A stretch of DNA of 5,836 bases. Source: Solirubrobacterales bacterium (GTDB lineage Bacteria > Actinomycetota > Thermoleophilia > Solirubrobacterales > Solirubrobacteraceae). The notes under the pieces were generated by a model that was not told the DNA's origin, did no database searches, and saw only the letters and a list, made by a program, of their open reading frames with translations. Below, piece by piece: positions 1-5,206 of the stretch. The DNA lies in contig JAOPZU010000309.1 of assembly GCA_025963955.1 (NCBI GenBank), positions 1 to 5,836 on the forward strand. The letters run 5' to 3'. How positions within the stretch are numbered: the first letter of the stretch is position 1; each line of letters opens with the position of its first letter. The position numbers and the translations under genes are program-made.

Positions 1-394
1 GTCAGGGCGACAGCCATGGAGGGAGAAGGCCGGGAAATACGCATGAAACCCCTTAGGTGAGGACGCGGGCCGATAGACCCTGGGAACCGCAATCCCACCG
101 CTTGCGCACTGCCCTGTCAACCAACTAAGTACATCCTCGAATTCGGCCGCGTCGGGTGGGAGATGAGGCCGCACAGGCGCGTCGAACCGCCGCTGCCACT
201 GCTCGCGAGAGTGCCGGACCTCGCTGACGGTGACAGCCTCGGGCATCACTTTGGCGAGGTGAGGGACGAAGTCCGGCGTCTCGCGCAGCGCTTTGGCCGA
301 CTCGCGCTTTTTGCTGCATTGTTGGCCTCGGCTGGCATGCCGGGGGCGGTGGTGACCATCTGGATCGGCGAGCGAACTCGCTCGAATAGGCGGA
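1..394 (-). pseudogene. Possible broken or partial minus-strand coding remnant, unidentified
   Basis: No intact gene is visible left of the cupin stop codon. Two minus-strand frames show coding-like codon use. One runs about 419-320 and includes the residues PRVAQLIRLFERVRSPIQMV. From about 300 leftward a different frame takes over (ALRETPDFVPHLAKVMPEAV, then SEVRHSREQWQRRFD). That second frame has no stop from position 414 to the window edge; its in-frame start candidates are a GTG at 249 and an ATG at 246. GC3 falls in the last 120 bases, so the coding signal does not clearly continue to the edge. The pattern fits a frameshifted gene piece or a partial gene leaving the window. I do not recognise a family. 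On the plus strand a frame open from base 1 ends at TGA 58-60 and could be a few last codons of an outside gene, but nothing supports that. Confidence 0.25.
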
Positions 395-817
395 TCAGTT
401 GGGCGACGCGGGGGTCAGCCCGTGGCGGCGCATGACGCTCATGATGTCTTGCGGGTTTGGGGGACCGGCACTAGCAGCGATGACCCGGCCGAGCTCGCGG
501 AAGTAGGCGGAGCCGAACACGCCCGGGGTTGCGACCGCTAAGAACACGGCGCCCTCATTGCCGACGTCGAAGCCGTGCACCAGGCCGCGCGGGACGTACA
601 CCGCCTGGCCGTGGGTCAGAGCGTGCCGTTCGTCACCCACGGTGAAGAACGTGGTCCCGGATAGCCCGTAGATCGTCTCCTCGAAGGCGTCATGGCTGTG
701 CGGCGCCGGTACGCGCCCACCAGGAGGGACGTGGCACTCGAACATCGACAGCGCGTCGTTCTCCACCAGAAACCTGATCTGTAACGGTCCGACGTCGATG
801 GTGTCTGCCCCGGCCAC
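395..817 (-). CDS. Single-domain cupin protein
   Basis: This is a 140-residue protein with one conserved beta-barrel (cupin) domain filling nearly its whole length. The metal-binding motif is visible as H40-S-H42 followed by E46/E47, and the second cupin motif supplies H81 in VPRGLVHGF. These are the usual three-His/one-Glu ligands for a divalent metal such as Fe, Mn or Zn. The C-terminal tail ends MRRHGLTPASPN. The fold predicts a small cytoplasmic dioxygenase, isomerase or binding protein; the substrate cannot be read from sequence. I chose the GTG at 815-817 because homology-like sequence begins just after it (TIDVGPLQIRFLVEN). The longer frame back to 958 adds 47 low-complexity residues. 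A strong GGAGGA lies at 832-837, but 14 bases upstream of the GTG, longer than usual, so the exact start is uncertain. The gene diverges from the next cupin gene. Confidence 0.85.
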   Translation of the reverse strand: MAGADTIDVGPLQIRFLVENDALSMFECHVPPGGRVPAPHSHDAFEETIYGLSGTTFFTVGDERHALTHGQAVYVPRGLVHGFDVGNEGAVFLAVATPGVFGSAYFRELGRVIAASAGPPNPQDIMSVMRRHGLTPASPN

Positions 818-831
818 GCCGTGAACCGTAT

Positions 832-837
832 TCCTCC
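832..837 (-). promoter_or_regulatory. Ribosome binding site of the minus-strand cupin gene
   Basis: On the minus strand this reads GGAGGA, a near-perfect Shine-Dalgarno match. The first canonical in-frame start after it is the GTG at 815-817, leaving an unusually long 14-base spacer. The codons in between include AAT-ACG, where an ATG could once have stood. The site argues against the longer frame that starts at 958. Confidence 0.5.
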
Positions 838-997
838 GGCGTGCGTCGAGCAACCGCCCCGAGCATCCGCCCCGAGGCGAAGCGGCGCGGCTCTCAGCCA
901 CCCCGTAGCTCTTGCTAGAGCCCTGCGAACCAGGCAGGCTGACGTGCGCGACGGGCACTGTTGCCTGACGCCGAACGCCGCGAACCGGCGACCTGCC

Positions 998-1002
998 AGG
1001 AG
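998..1002 (+). promoter_or_regulatory. Ribosome binding site of the plus-strand cupin gene
   Basis: AGGAG lies six bases before the ATG at 1009. This ideal spacing fixes the start of the cupin gene at 1009 rather than at the TTG at 961. Confidence 0.75.
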
Positions 1003-1008
1003 CAGCCC

Positions 1009-1500
1009 ATGACTAGCACCATCGCACCCATCTTCCACGGCCCCGACCAAGGCGAGGCGATCTGGTTCCTCGGCCAGCTCGCGACGATCAAGGCGTCCGC
1101 TGAAGCCACCGGCGGCCGGGTCGGCGTCTCCGAGACGCTCGCACCGCGCGGCACGGGCTCCCCGCTGCACGTGCACCGCAACGAGGACGAATGGTTCTAC
1201 ATCATGGACGGCGAGCTGACCTTCTGGATCGACGGCCAGGTCATCGTCGCGCCGGCCGGCTCCTTCGTGTACGGCCCGAAGGACGTGCCGCACACGTTCA
1301 TCGTGAGCTCCGACGTCGCCCGCTTCGTCTTGGTCGCCGAGCCCGCCGGGTTTGAGAGCTTCGTGCGCACCGTCGGCGAGCCGGCGCAGGCGCTCGAGCT
1401 CCCGCCGCCGGCGAGCGAGCCGCCGGACATGGAGGCGCTGGGCCGCGCGGCTGCCGCGCACGGCATCGAGATCCTCGGCCCTCCTGGCATCCCCTCCTGA
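1009..1500 (+). CDS. Cupin-domain protein
   Basis: This is a 163-residue cupin with motif 1 GSPLHVHRNEDEWFYIMDGE (ligands H54, H56 and E61 or nearby E59) and motif 2 APAGSFVYGPKDVPH (H95). A full metal site is therefore predicted. The domain spans roughly residues 35-115. A helical, Pro/Ala-rich tail of about 45 residues follows, as in quercetin-2,3-dioxygenase-like or general cupin_2 proteins of actinomycetes. The protein has no signal peptide and is probably a cytoplasmic oxygenase or isomerase of unknown substrate. The start at ATG 1009 is supported by AGGAG six bases upstream. The stop TGA is one base before the ATG of the SnoaL-like gene, so the two are almost surely co-transcribed and translationally coupled. 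It shares only the fold and metal motif with the divergent cupin, so the pair does not look like a recent duplication. Confidence 0.92.
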   Translation: MTSTIAPIFHGPDQGEAIWFLGQLATIKASAEATGGRVGVSETLAPRGTGSPLHVHRNEDEWFYIMDGELTFWIDGQVIVAPAGSFVYGPKDVPHTFIVSSDVARFVLVAEPAGFESFVRTVGEPAQALELPPPASEPPDMEALGRAAAAHGIEILGPPGIPS

Positions 1501-1501
1501 C

Positions 1502-2020
1502 ATGGCCGAGAACAAGATCACGACCGGGGACGCGAACGTCGCCGAACGTAACCGCGTCAACGCGATCGACTGGATCGCTGCGTTCAACGCAGGAGACCAC
1601 ACGCGCGAGTCCGCATTGCGGACGCCCGACTACACCGCCCACACGCCGGAGAGCCTCGGCACTGACGTGCTCAACTCGACCGCCTGGCTCGCGTTCCTCG
1701 ACGGATTCCGCGCGGGGTTCCCGGACCTGCACCTGGAGGTGCTCGACACCGCAGCCGACGAGCACATGGTCGCACAGCGCATCCTGTTCACCGGGACGCA
1801 CACCGGCCCGTTCAACGGCCTGCCACCGACGGGCCGAAAAGTGCGCTTCGGCGGCATCGAGATGAACCGCATGGTCGACGGCCGGGTCGCCGAGCACTGG
1901 TTCCAGCTCGATGCGGTGACGCTGTTCTCACAGCTCGGGCTCATCGTCGTCCCCGGCCCGAAGCTGCTCCCACGGCTGCTGGCAACGCCGGTCAACCGTC
2001 TGCTGCGGCGCGGCCGGTAG
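1502..2020 (+). CDS. SnoaL-like ester cyclase / NTF2-fold protein
   Basis: This 172-residue protein has the SnoaL-like polyketide/ester-cyclase fold. Visible hallmarks are the N-terminal helix with WIAAFNAGD (residues 24-32), the FRAGFPDLHLEV stretch (69-80), the GTHTGPFNGLPPTGRKV loop (98-114) and EMNRMVDGRVAEHWFQLD (120-137). The family includes aldol-type cyclases of aromatic polyketide pathways (SnoaL, AknH) and many uncharacterised stand-alone proteins, so the reaction is not certain. The tail after residue 150 (PKLLPRLLATPVNRLLRRGR) is basic and amphipathic. It might associate with a membrane or a partner, but this is inference. The ATG follows the upstream TGA by one base (TGACATG), and there is no good ribosome binding site of its own, which fits translational coupling to the cupin. 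Codon use matches the cupin. Confidence 0.9.
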   Translation: MAENKITTGDANVAERNRVNAIDWIAAFNAGDHTRESALRTPDYTAHTPESLGTDVLNSTAWLAFLDGFRAGFPDLHLEVLDTAADEHMVAQRILFTGTHTGPFNGLPPTGRKVRFGGIEMNRMVDGRVAEHWFQLDAVTLFSQLGLIVVPGPKLLPRLLATPVNRLLRRGR

Positions 2021-2259
2021 TACAGCATCTGGGAGGCGGTCGATGTACAGCGGGGGGGCAAGCTCGACGGCGACACTCCTCGCCAATCACGCAGCTATCG
2101 CGACCGCGACGAAAGCGCTGGCCCGCCCTGTTTGCGCCGCAGCCGCCGATCACGGCTTTCGTCCGGATCAGATGGGCCCGCGCGGCGACGGTTCTCGACG
2201 GCAGGCAGGACTGAGCCGGCGCCCGAAACGAGCGTGGCCTGCTTGAACCGATGGGCGTT

Positions 2260-2277
2260 GCGTTTGTTAACAAACGC
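2260..2277. promoter_or_regulatory. Perfect 18-bp palindrome, candidate operator
   Basis: GCGTTTGTTAACAAACGC is its own reverse complement over all 18 bases, centred on GTTAAC. It is A+T-rich inside strongly G+C-rich DNA. Dyad symmetry of this length and a continuous centre is typical of a dimeric helix-turn-helix repressor site (TetR-, LacI- or MarR-type). No intact gene begins within several hundred bases on either side, so a regulated partner is not visible. A transcription terminator is less likely because there is no loop and no T-tract. Confidence 0.45.
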
Positions 2278-2547
2278 CTCCGGTCTCGGAGCGGATATAC
2301 GGCCGGCGGCGGAGCGGCCGAAGGCGCGCGTTCGGGCAGCGGCAGATAGGGAGCATGCGCCTTAAGCGACTGCTCGTTCCTCGGGTGCGCACCATCCGGC
2401 TCCGTGGTGCCGCGGGTGGGGCTAAAACGAGATGAACTCATCGATGCCCAAGCGCCCGGCGGAGGAGTTGCTGTCTAGGAGAACGCCTCGTTCCTCGGCT
2501 TGCCCGCCTAACGGTCTCCGAGTCGCTGACCTGCAGTCCCTTCGGGG

Positions 2548-2715
2548 TCAGCGCTTCACCGTCAAGATCTCGCCTGTCAGCGCGCGACCCATCGAAGGCC
2601 CGCCAGCAATCGATGCCTCGGCCAGCTCGAGCACGTCCAATAGCGCGAGCTCAGCGGGCACAACCGGAAACCCGTCGGCGCCTCGTTGTCTCCCGCCAAA
2701 GCAGCGGGGATGCAC
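2548..2715 (-). pseudogene. Short coding-like frame, possible gene fragment
   Basis: A minus-strand frame from a GTG at 2713-2715 to TGA at 2548-2550 encodes 55 residues. Its second half reads like real protein (GFPVVPAELALLDVLELAEA, ending GEILTVKR), with moderately GC-rich third positions. There is no Shine-Dalgarno sequence before the GTG, and TAG stops lie about 20 bases upstream. It is either the remaining 3' end of a lost gene or chance. I do not recognise a family. Confidence 0.25.
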
Positions 2716-3096
2716 AGCGGAAGCAAGAACAGACTAGATGCACAAGGTGCCGCCGGGCTAATTAGCCCCTCCCGCTGATGGTCTTCTCGGACGCTCGTGA
2801 CTCCCGAGACGGCCGCCACGCGCGGCGTCATCACGGCTAACGCCGGCAGTCGTCGCACGGCCTCGCTTCCGGAGCTGGACGTCGACCGCTGCCACGTCGC
2901 TGCAGCTTCGAGCTGTTCCGCGCGAAGACGGCCTACCTGCCGGGCACGTCCAGCCGCGCCGGGTACGCGACCACCCGATGTCGGCGTCCTCTTGCGTGGT
3001 TGACGACCTCCGGCAGTCGCAGCCCGTGCGTGCGGTGGCAACCCACGTGACGGAAGATGGCACCGAACCCGGTGGGTTGCTCGCCGCTGAGATGGG

Positions 3097-3477
3097 TCAG
3101 GCCGCCAGCGTGTACGAGAACCACGCTGCGGTGAATCCGTCGGAGTGGACCCCCCAGTTCGTGCTTATGGCGGCGATGATGTCCAGGCCATGACCGCCGT
3201 CCACGCGCTGGCCGGCGGCCGAGGCCTCCTTGAAGCCGATGCCCTCGTCGCAGACCTCGATGCGCACTGCTTTCGGTGTTCGCGCGGCGGTCACAACGAT
3301 CTCGCCATGTCCGGAAAGCCCAGAGTGCAGCAGGCTGTTGGTCACCAACTCGGACACGCAGATAGCGACATCCTCCGACGCTTCACCGCTAAGCCCCAAG
3401 GTGCGCGTGACCCACCGACGAGCGAGCGCGACGCTTCGCGGCACGGCCGGAAAGCTGCGCTTGCTTTTGGCGTCCAT
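3097..3477 (-). CDS. Anti-sigma factor / serine kinase of the RsbW-SpoIIAB type (HATPase_c_2)
   Basis: This is a 126-residue single-domain GHKL ATPase. The N box is E43-x3-N47-x3-H51 in ICVSELVTNSLLHSG. The G1 box is D77-E-G-I-G81, and the G2 box is G95-H-G-L98 followed by a conserved W108-G. Family members hold a sigma factor inactive and phosphorylate a serine on a STAS-domain antagonist. The length is close to that of the shorter stand-alone actinobacterial members. The ATG at 3475-3477 is the earliest possible start because an in-frame TGA lies two codons upstream. No clear ribosome binding site is seen. It lies 113 bases downstream of the STAS gene on the same strand, which makes that protein its likely partner and substrate. 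No sigma factor or phosphatase is in the window, so its target may be encoded elsewhere. Confidence 0.9.
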   Translation of the reverse strand: MDAKSKRSFPAVPRSVALARRWVTRTLGLSGEASEDVAICVSELVTNSLLHSGLSGHGEIVVTAARTPKAVRIEVCDEGIGFKEASAAGQRVDGGHGLDIIAAISTNWGVHSDGFTAAWFSYTLAA

Positions 3478-3590
3478 TTGTCAGGCGGTACCCGCGCCGG
3501 GCGTCCCCGGACCCGATCACCGCGTAGAGCGTGTGCGCGCCAACGGCCTGACCGGCTTAGGCGTCAGCGGAGGCACGCTGCGGTGCAGCG
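3478..3590. other. Spacer between the STAS and anti-sigma genes
   Basis: This spacer is 113 bases long, whereas partner-switch genes often overlap or nearly touch. I see no clear terminator hairpin with a T-tract, no ribosome binding site at its left end, and no small gene. A separate promoter for the anti-sigma gene could sit here but cannot be recognised. Confidence 0.35.
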
Positions 3591-3938
3591 TCACCGCCAC
3601 GCCAGGCCGTCGAAGCCGGGGCGGTCGAGGATGCCCATCACTTCGAAGATCCGACGTACCGGCGAGGGTCCCGGCAGGACCAGCAGCTCCCGGTCCTGCG
3701 CGCGCAGCTGACGGTCCATGGAGACCACGGATTTCACGCCGGTGGAGTCCATGAACGTGACGGCGCCGAGGTCCAGCACAACCCGTGGCTGCGAGGTGTC
3801 CGACACAACCTCTGTGACCGCGGCTTGCAGCGCCGACACGGTGGCGATGTCCACCTCACCGGTCACAGACAACACCAACGCGTCATCGCGCGAGCACGTC
3901 GTGATGGTAAACGGGGTGATCTTGCTGGATTCAGGCAT
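3591..3938 (-). CDS. STAS-domain anti-sigma factor antagonist (RsbV/SpoIIAA type)
   Basis: This is a 115-residue STAS protein. It contains the early strand motif LSVTGEVDIATV (residues 23-34) and the phosphoacceptor loop FMDSTGVKSV, in which S65 of D64-S65-T66-G67 is the expected serine phosphorylated by the RsbW-like kinase. Unphosphorylated, the family binds the anti-sigma factor and releases the sigma factor. The ATG at 3936-3938 is chosen because the protein then has normal family length. The 42 extra codons back to 4064 have poor third-position GC and no family similarity. A weak GAGAA lies three bases from the ATG. The anti-sigma kinase gene follows on the same strand, so the two likely form a partner-switching module. 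The C-terminal residues (PGPSPVRRIFEVMGILDRPG) match the usual last helix of the family. Confidence 0.9.
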   Translation of the reverse strand: MPESSKITPFTITTCSRDDALVLSVTGEVDIATVSALQAAVTEVVSDTSQPRVVLDLGAVTFMDSTGVKSVVSMDRQLRAQDRELLVLPGPSPVRRIFEVMGILDRPGFDGLAWR

Positions 3939-4447
3939 CGCTTCTCTGGCAACCGAACGTCGAGTCCGTGCTGCGCGTTCCAGCTGGTTCCGGCTACCCC
4001 CAATGGAGATGGCATCAGCACCAGGCCGCTCCTCCTCAGCGTCCGCCCCATCACGAACGAACACCTCGTAAAACGGTACCGGACCCTGCGCCGGGGCTTC
4101 AACACCGAGCGGGCCAAGACGCTCCGACCATCAGTCGCCCGTCCGAACGCTGAGGCTGAGATTCCACCTTGCGCGTCCGCGCGGCTTCTGCGCGTTGCGG
4201 TGGGGAGCGCAGGCGCCGGCGTAATCTGGACGTGCGGGCGGATCGAGGCTAGTTCCGAGCAACGCTGCCTACCGGAGAAGATGCGGCTTGGGGCGGGGGG
4301 TGAGATGCCCGGGTTGACGGCGGATCGCGGCGAGGAGATCAGGTACGTGATGGCCGTAGGGGGTGTAGTGGACGTGGCGACCACTGCGGCGCCCGCATCT
4401 GCCACGCGTCGAGCAGCGGCCTCCGCGGAGAGGAACTCTTCCGTCAG
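3939..4447. other. Upstream region of the STAS gene, mostly non-coding
   Basis: About 500 bases without an intact gene. Long minus-strand frames cross it, but they are read-through of the truncated dehydrogenase fragment and have irregular composition. The first codons of that read-through (EEFLSAEAAARRVADAGAAV) are protein-like and could belong to the start of a lost downstream gene. The promoter of the STAS/anti-sigma pair should lie at roughly 3950-4150. I did not find a convincing sigma-70 or SigB/SigF-type (GTTT...GGGTA) pair with correct spacing; a GGGGGTA on the minus strand near 4000 lacks a partner. Confidence 0.4.
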
Positions 4448-4512
4448 ACATGTTGTCTCGCCGTTGACGCTGATGATCTGCCCGGTGACGAAGGACGCCT
4501 CCGCGGAGAGGA
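4420..4512. repeat. 15-bp direct repeat pair containing a 10-bp palindrome
   Basis: CCTCCGCGGAGAGGA occurs exactly at 4420-4434 and 4498-4512, 78 bases (26 codons) apart. Each copy contains the palindrome CTCCGCGGAG. The right copy encodes LSAEA in the dehydrogenase fragment; the left copy encodes the same LSAEA in the read-through tail. It may be a recombination or slippage trace, or chance at high GC. Confidence 0.5.
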
Positions 4513-4680
4513 GGAAGCGGACGACCGAGGCGACCTCCTCGATGGTTCCGGGCCGACCGACCGGGATCAGGTCGACCGCCTCCTTCACCATCGCGTTCCA
4601 CGTCGCGCTGAACTGCTCCGACTCGGCGAGCATCCGCTGGACGCCCCGGTGGCGATGATCCACGGCGCGACGCAGTTGAC
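4448..4680 (-). pseudogene. C-terminal fragment of a short-chain dehydrogenase/reductase (SDR)
   Basis: Only the last part of a classical SDR remains. It runs from VNCVAP.IIATG (the segment after the catalytic Tyr/Lys helix) through VQRMLAESEQFSATWNAMVK, then IPVGRPGTIEEVASVVRFLL and SAEASFVTGQIISVNG, the standard SDR C-terminus. The Rossmann N-terminus (TGxxxGxG) and the YxxxK active site are absent, so it cannot be an active reductase. The reading frame changes near 4643, where ACC-GGG-GC-GTC lacks one G in a G run. At the end, GGCGAGAC looks like GGCGGAGAC with one G lost; restoring it gives the family-like ending VNGGDNM. Without it the frame runs on with no stop. The fragment abuts the ArsR piece at its upstream end. 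The pseudogene call is strong; the exact borders are approximate. Confidence 0.8.
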
Positions 4681-4702
4681 CGTGGTGGCCGCACCAGGGC
4701 AC

Positions 4703-4893
4703 GGCGCGCAGCAGCCGTAGGTGTGGGAGGTGGCGCTCTGGCTCGGGCCGCAGGCGGCGGTGAGCTCGTCGACGGTCAGCTCGCCGGCGCTGAGAGCGTA
4801 GAGGACCTGCAGGCGGCTGAGCGAGGCGACGCTCCGGAGGGTCTCGGCGAGCTGGTCGGCCTCGGGAGGCGGCTGACAGAGCGAACTCTCGAG
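4703..4893 (-). pseudogene. Truncated ArsR-family transcriptional regulator
   Basis: The fragment encodes the winged-helix N-terminal half of an ArsR/SmtB repressor: ADQLAETLRSVASLSRLQVL, then YALSAGELTVDELTAACG and SQSATSH. These are the helices leading into the recognition helix. The next expected residues, LRLLRA, are present (4703-4720) but one frame off, so a base has been lost in CACACCTACGG, where CAC-CAG-CTA-CGG would restore the recognition helix. Everything after LRLLRA, including the wing and dimerisation helix, is missing, and SDR sequence follows almost at once. No normal start codon with a ribosome binding site is seen; the only in-frame start is a TTG at 5004, giving a non-family leader. 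A single Cys (SLCQPP) precedes the domain, but metal sensing cannot be claimed. In a living genome this would be non-functional. Confidence 0.75.
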
Positions 4894-5073
4894 CTGGCCA
4901 ACAAGCGGTGACCGGCGCGCCCGCCGTAGGGCCCTCAGGCTTTCGACATCAACGGCGGCCAGCGGCGACCTGGGCTCGTGCCCGCTGCGGCGCCGGCACC
5001 TCAACCACGAGAGTGCTACGCCCTCGCGCTACGCCCTTGCGACGACCGGCACGCGCCCTGAGCCCGGAACGAG
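4894..5073. other. Non-coding stretch between the ArsR fragment and the tRNA terminator, with a short tandem repeat
   Basis: No gene is seen here. A 13-bp unit is repeated in tandem at 5015-5027 (GCTACGCCCTCGC) and 5028-5040 (GCTACGCCCTTGC) with one mismatch. The rest is GC-rich with no recognisable signal. Confidence 0.4.
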
Positions 5074-5100
5074 GAAAGGCCCTGCAAATGAGGGCCTTTC
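5074..5100 (-). terminator. Hairpin terminator downstream of tRNA-Gly
   Basis: The minus strand reads GAAAGGCCC, a nine-base loop, then GGGCCTTTC. This is a perfect 9-bp stem ending in a short T-rich run, starting 5 bases beyond the 3' end of the tRNA. Position and shape fit an intrinsic terminator for the tRNA transcript. The plus-strand side also ends CTTTCT, so it may work weakly in both directions. Confidence 0.75.
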
Positions 5101-5105
5101 TGGAA

Positions 5106-5178
5106 AGCGGGCGACCGGGTTCGAACCGGCGACATTCAGCTTGGAAGGCTGACGCTCTACCAACTGAGCTACACCCGC
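5106..5178 (-). tRNA. tRNA-Gly, anticodon UCC
   Basis: A complete 73-nt cloverleaf lies on the minus strand. The acceptor stem is GCGGGTG/CGCCCGC with one G-U wobble. The D arm is GCTC-AGTTGGTA-GAGC, and the anticodon stem TCAGC/GCTGA encloses the loop CTTCCAA. The T arm is GCCGG-TTCGAAC-CCGGT and the discriminator base is U. The anticodon in the loop is UCC, reading GGA (and GGG) glycine codons. CCA is not encoded; TTC follows instead. It lies 28 bases downstream of the lectin-like gene on the same strand and is followed by a hairpin terminator. Its 3' end faces the decayed stretch to the left, the side at which tRNA-targeting integrases normally insert elements. Confidence 0.97.
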
Positions 5179-5180
5179 GC

Positions 5181-5200
5181 GAAGGGGATGGTAGCCCTTC
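5181..5200 (-). other. Weak inverted repeat between the lectin-like gene and tRNA-Gly
   Basis: GAAGGG and CCCTTC (6 bp, 8-base loop) lie in the 28-base gap. There is no T-tract, so termination is doubtful. It might mark a processing site if the mRNA and tRNA are co-transcribed. Confidence 0.25.
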
Positions 5201-5206
5201 CCGTGC

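Larger units (their letters stand above)
818..1008. promoter_or_regulatory. Divergent intergenic region between the two cupin genes
   Basis: These 191 bases must hold the promoters for both the minus-strand cupin and the plus-strand cupin/SnoaL pair, unless either is transcribed from elsewhere. I see no convincing -10/-35 pair. A short inverted repeat, GCTCT-TGCT-AGAGC at 908-921, sits centrally and could be a regulator site or chance. Reading frames cross the region on both strands, but their low-complexity Arg/Pro/Ser-rich translations look non-coding. Confidence 0.4.
2021..3096. other. Gene desert of about 1.08 kb with a palindrome and a small coding-like fragment
   Basis: No reading frame here has convincing coding character. 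The frames present are Arg/Ser/Pro/Ala-rich and overlap one another on both strands. The A+T content is patchy and a GGGGGGG run lies near 2050. Two items stand out and are listed separately: a perfect 18-bp palindrome at 2260-2277 and a short minus-strand frame at 2548-2715. A 12-bp direct repeat, CTCGTTCCTCGG, occurs at 2373-2384 and 2487-2498. Short inverted repeats such as GCACCA...TGGTGC near 2389-2410 are within chance for this GC content. On the minus strand at 2758-3096 several frames each look coding for a few dozen codons, then stop, as in an old pseudogene; no family is recognisable. Confidence 0.55.

Noticed and set aside
616..1602. Long minus-strand open frame (328 codons)
   Set aside because: It is antisense to the plus-strand cupin and to parts of the left cupin in another frame; the Arg/Ala-rich translation has no family features.
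1298..1897. Minus-strand open frame of 199 codons
   Set aside because: It is antisense to the cupin/SnoaL pair, a typical high-GC shadow frame.
3591..4064. Longer STAS protein starting at 4064
   Set aside because: The extra 42 codons have low third-position GC and no family similarity; the ATG at 3938 gives the normal length.
3825..4658. Plus-strand frame of 277 codons
   Set aside because: It is antisense to the STAS gene and the SDR fragment; the Arg/Ala/Ser-rich translation shows no domain.
3863..4702. Minus-strand open frame of 279 codons as one SDR gene
   Set aside because: Only its first third matches an SDR, and only the C-terminus of one; the rest is run-on sequence overlapping the STAS gene on the same strand.
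4585..5004. Minus-strand frame of 139 codons as an intact ArsR regulator
   Set aside because: It joins an ArsR piece to SDR sequence, changes frame inside the recognition helix and lacks a plausible start.
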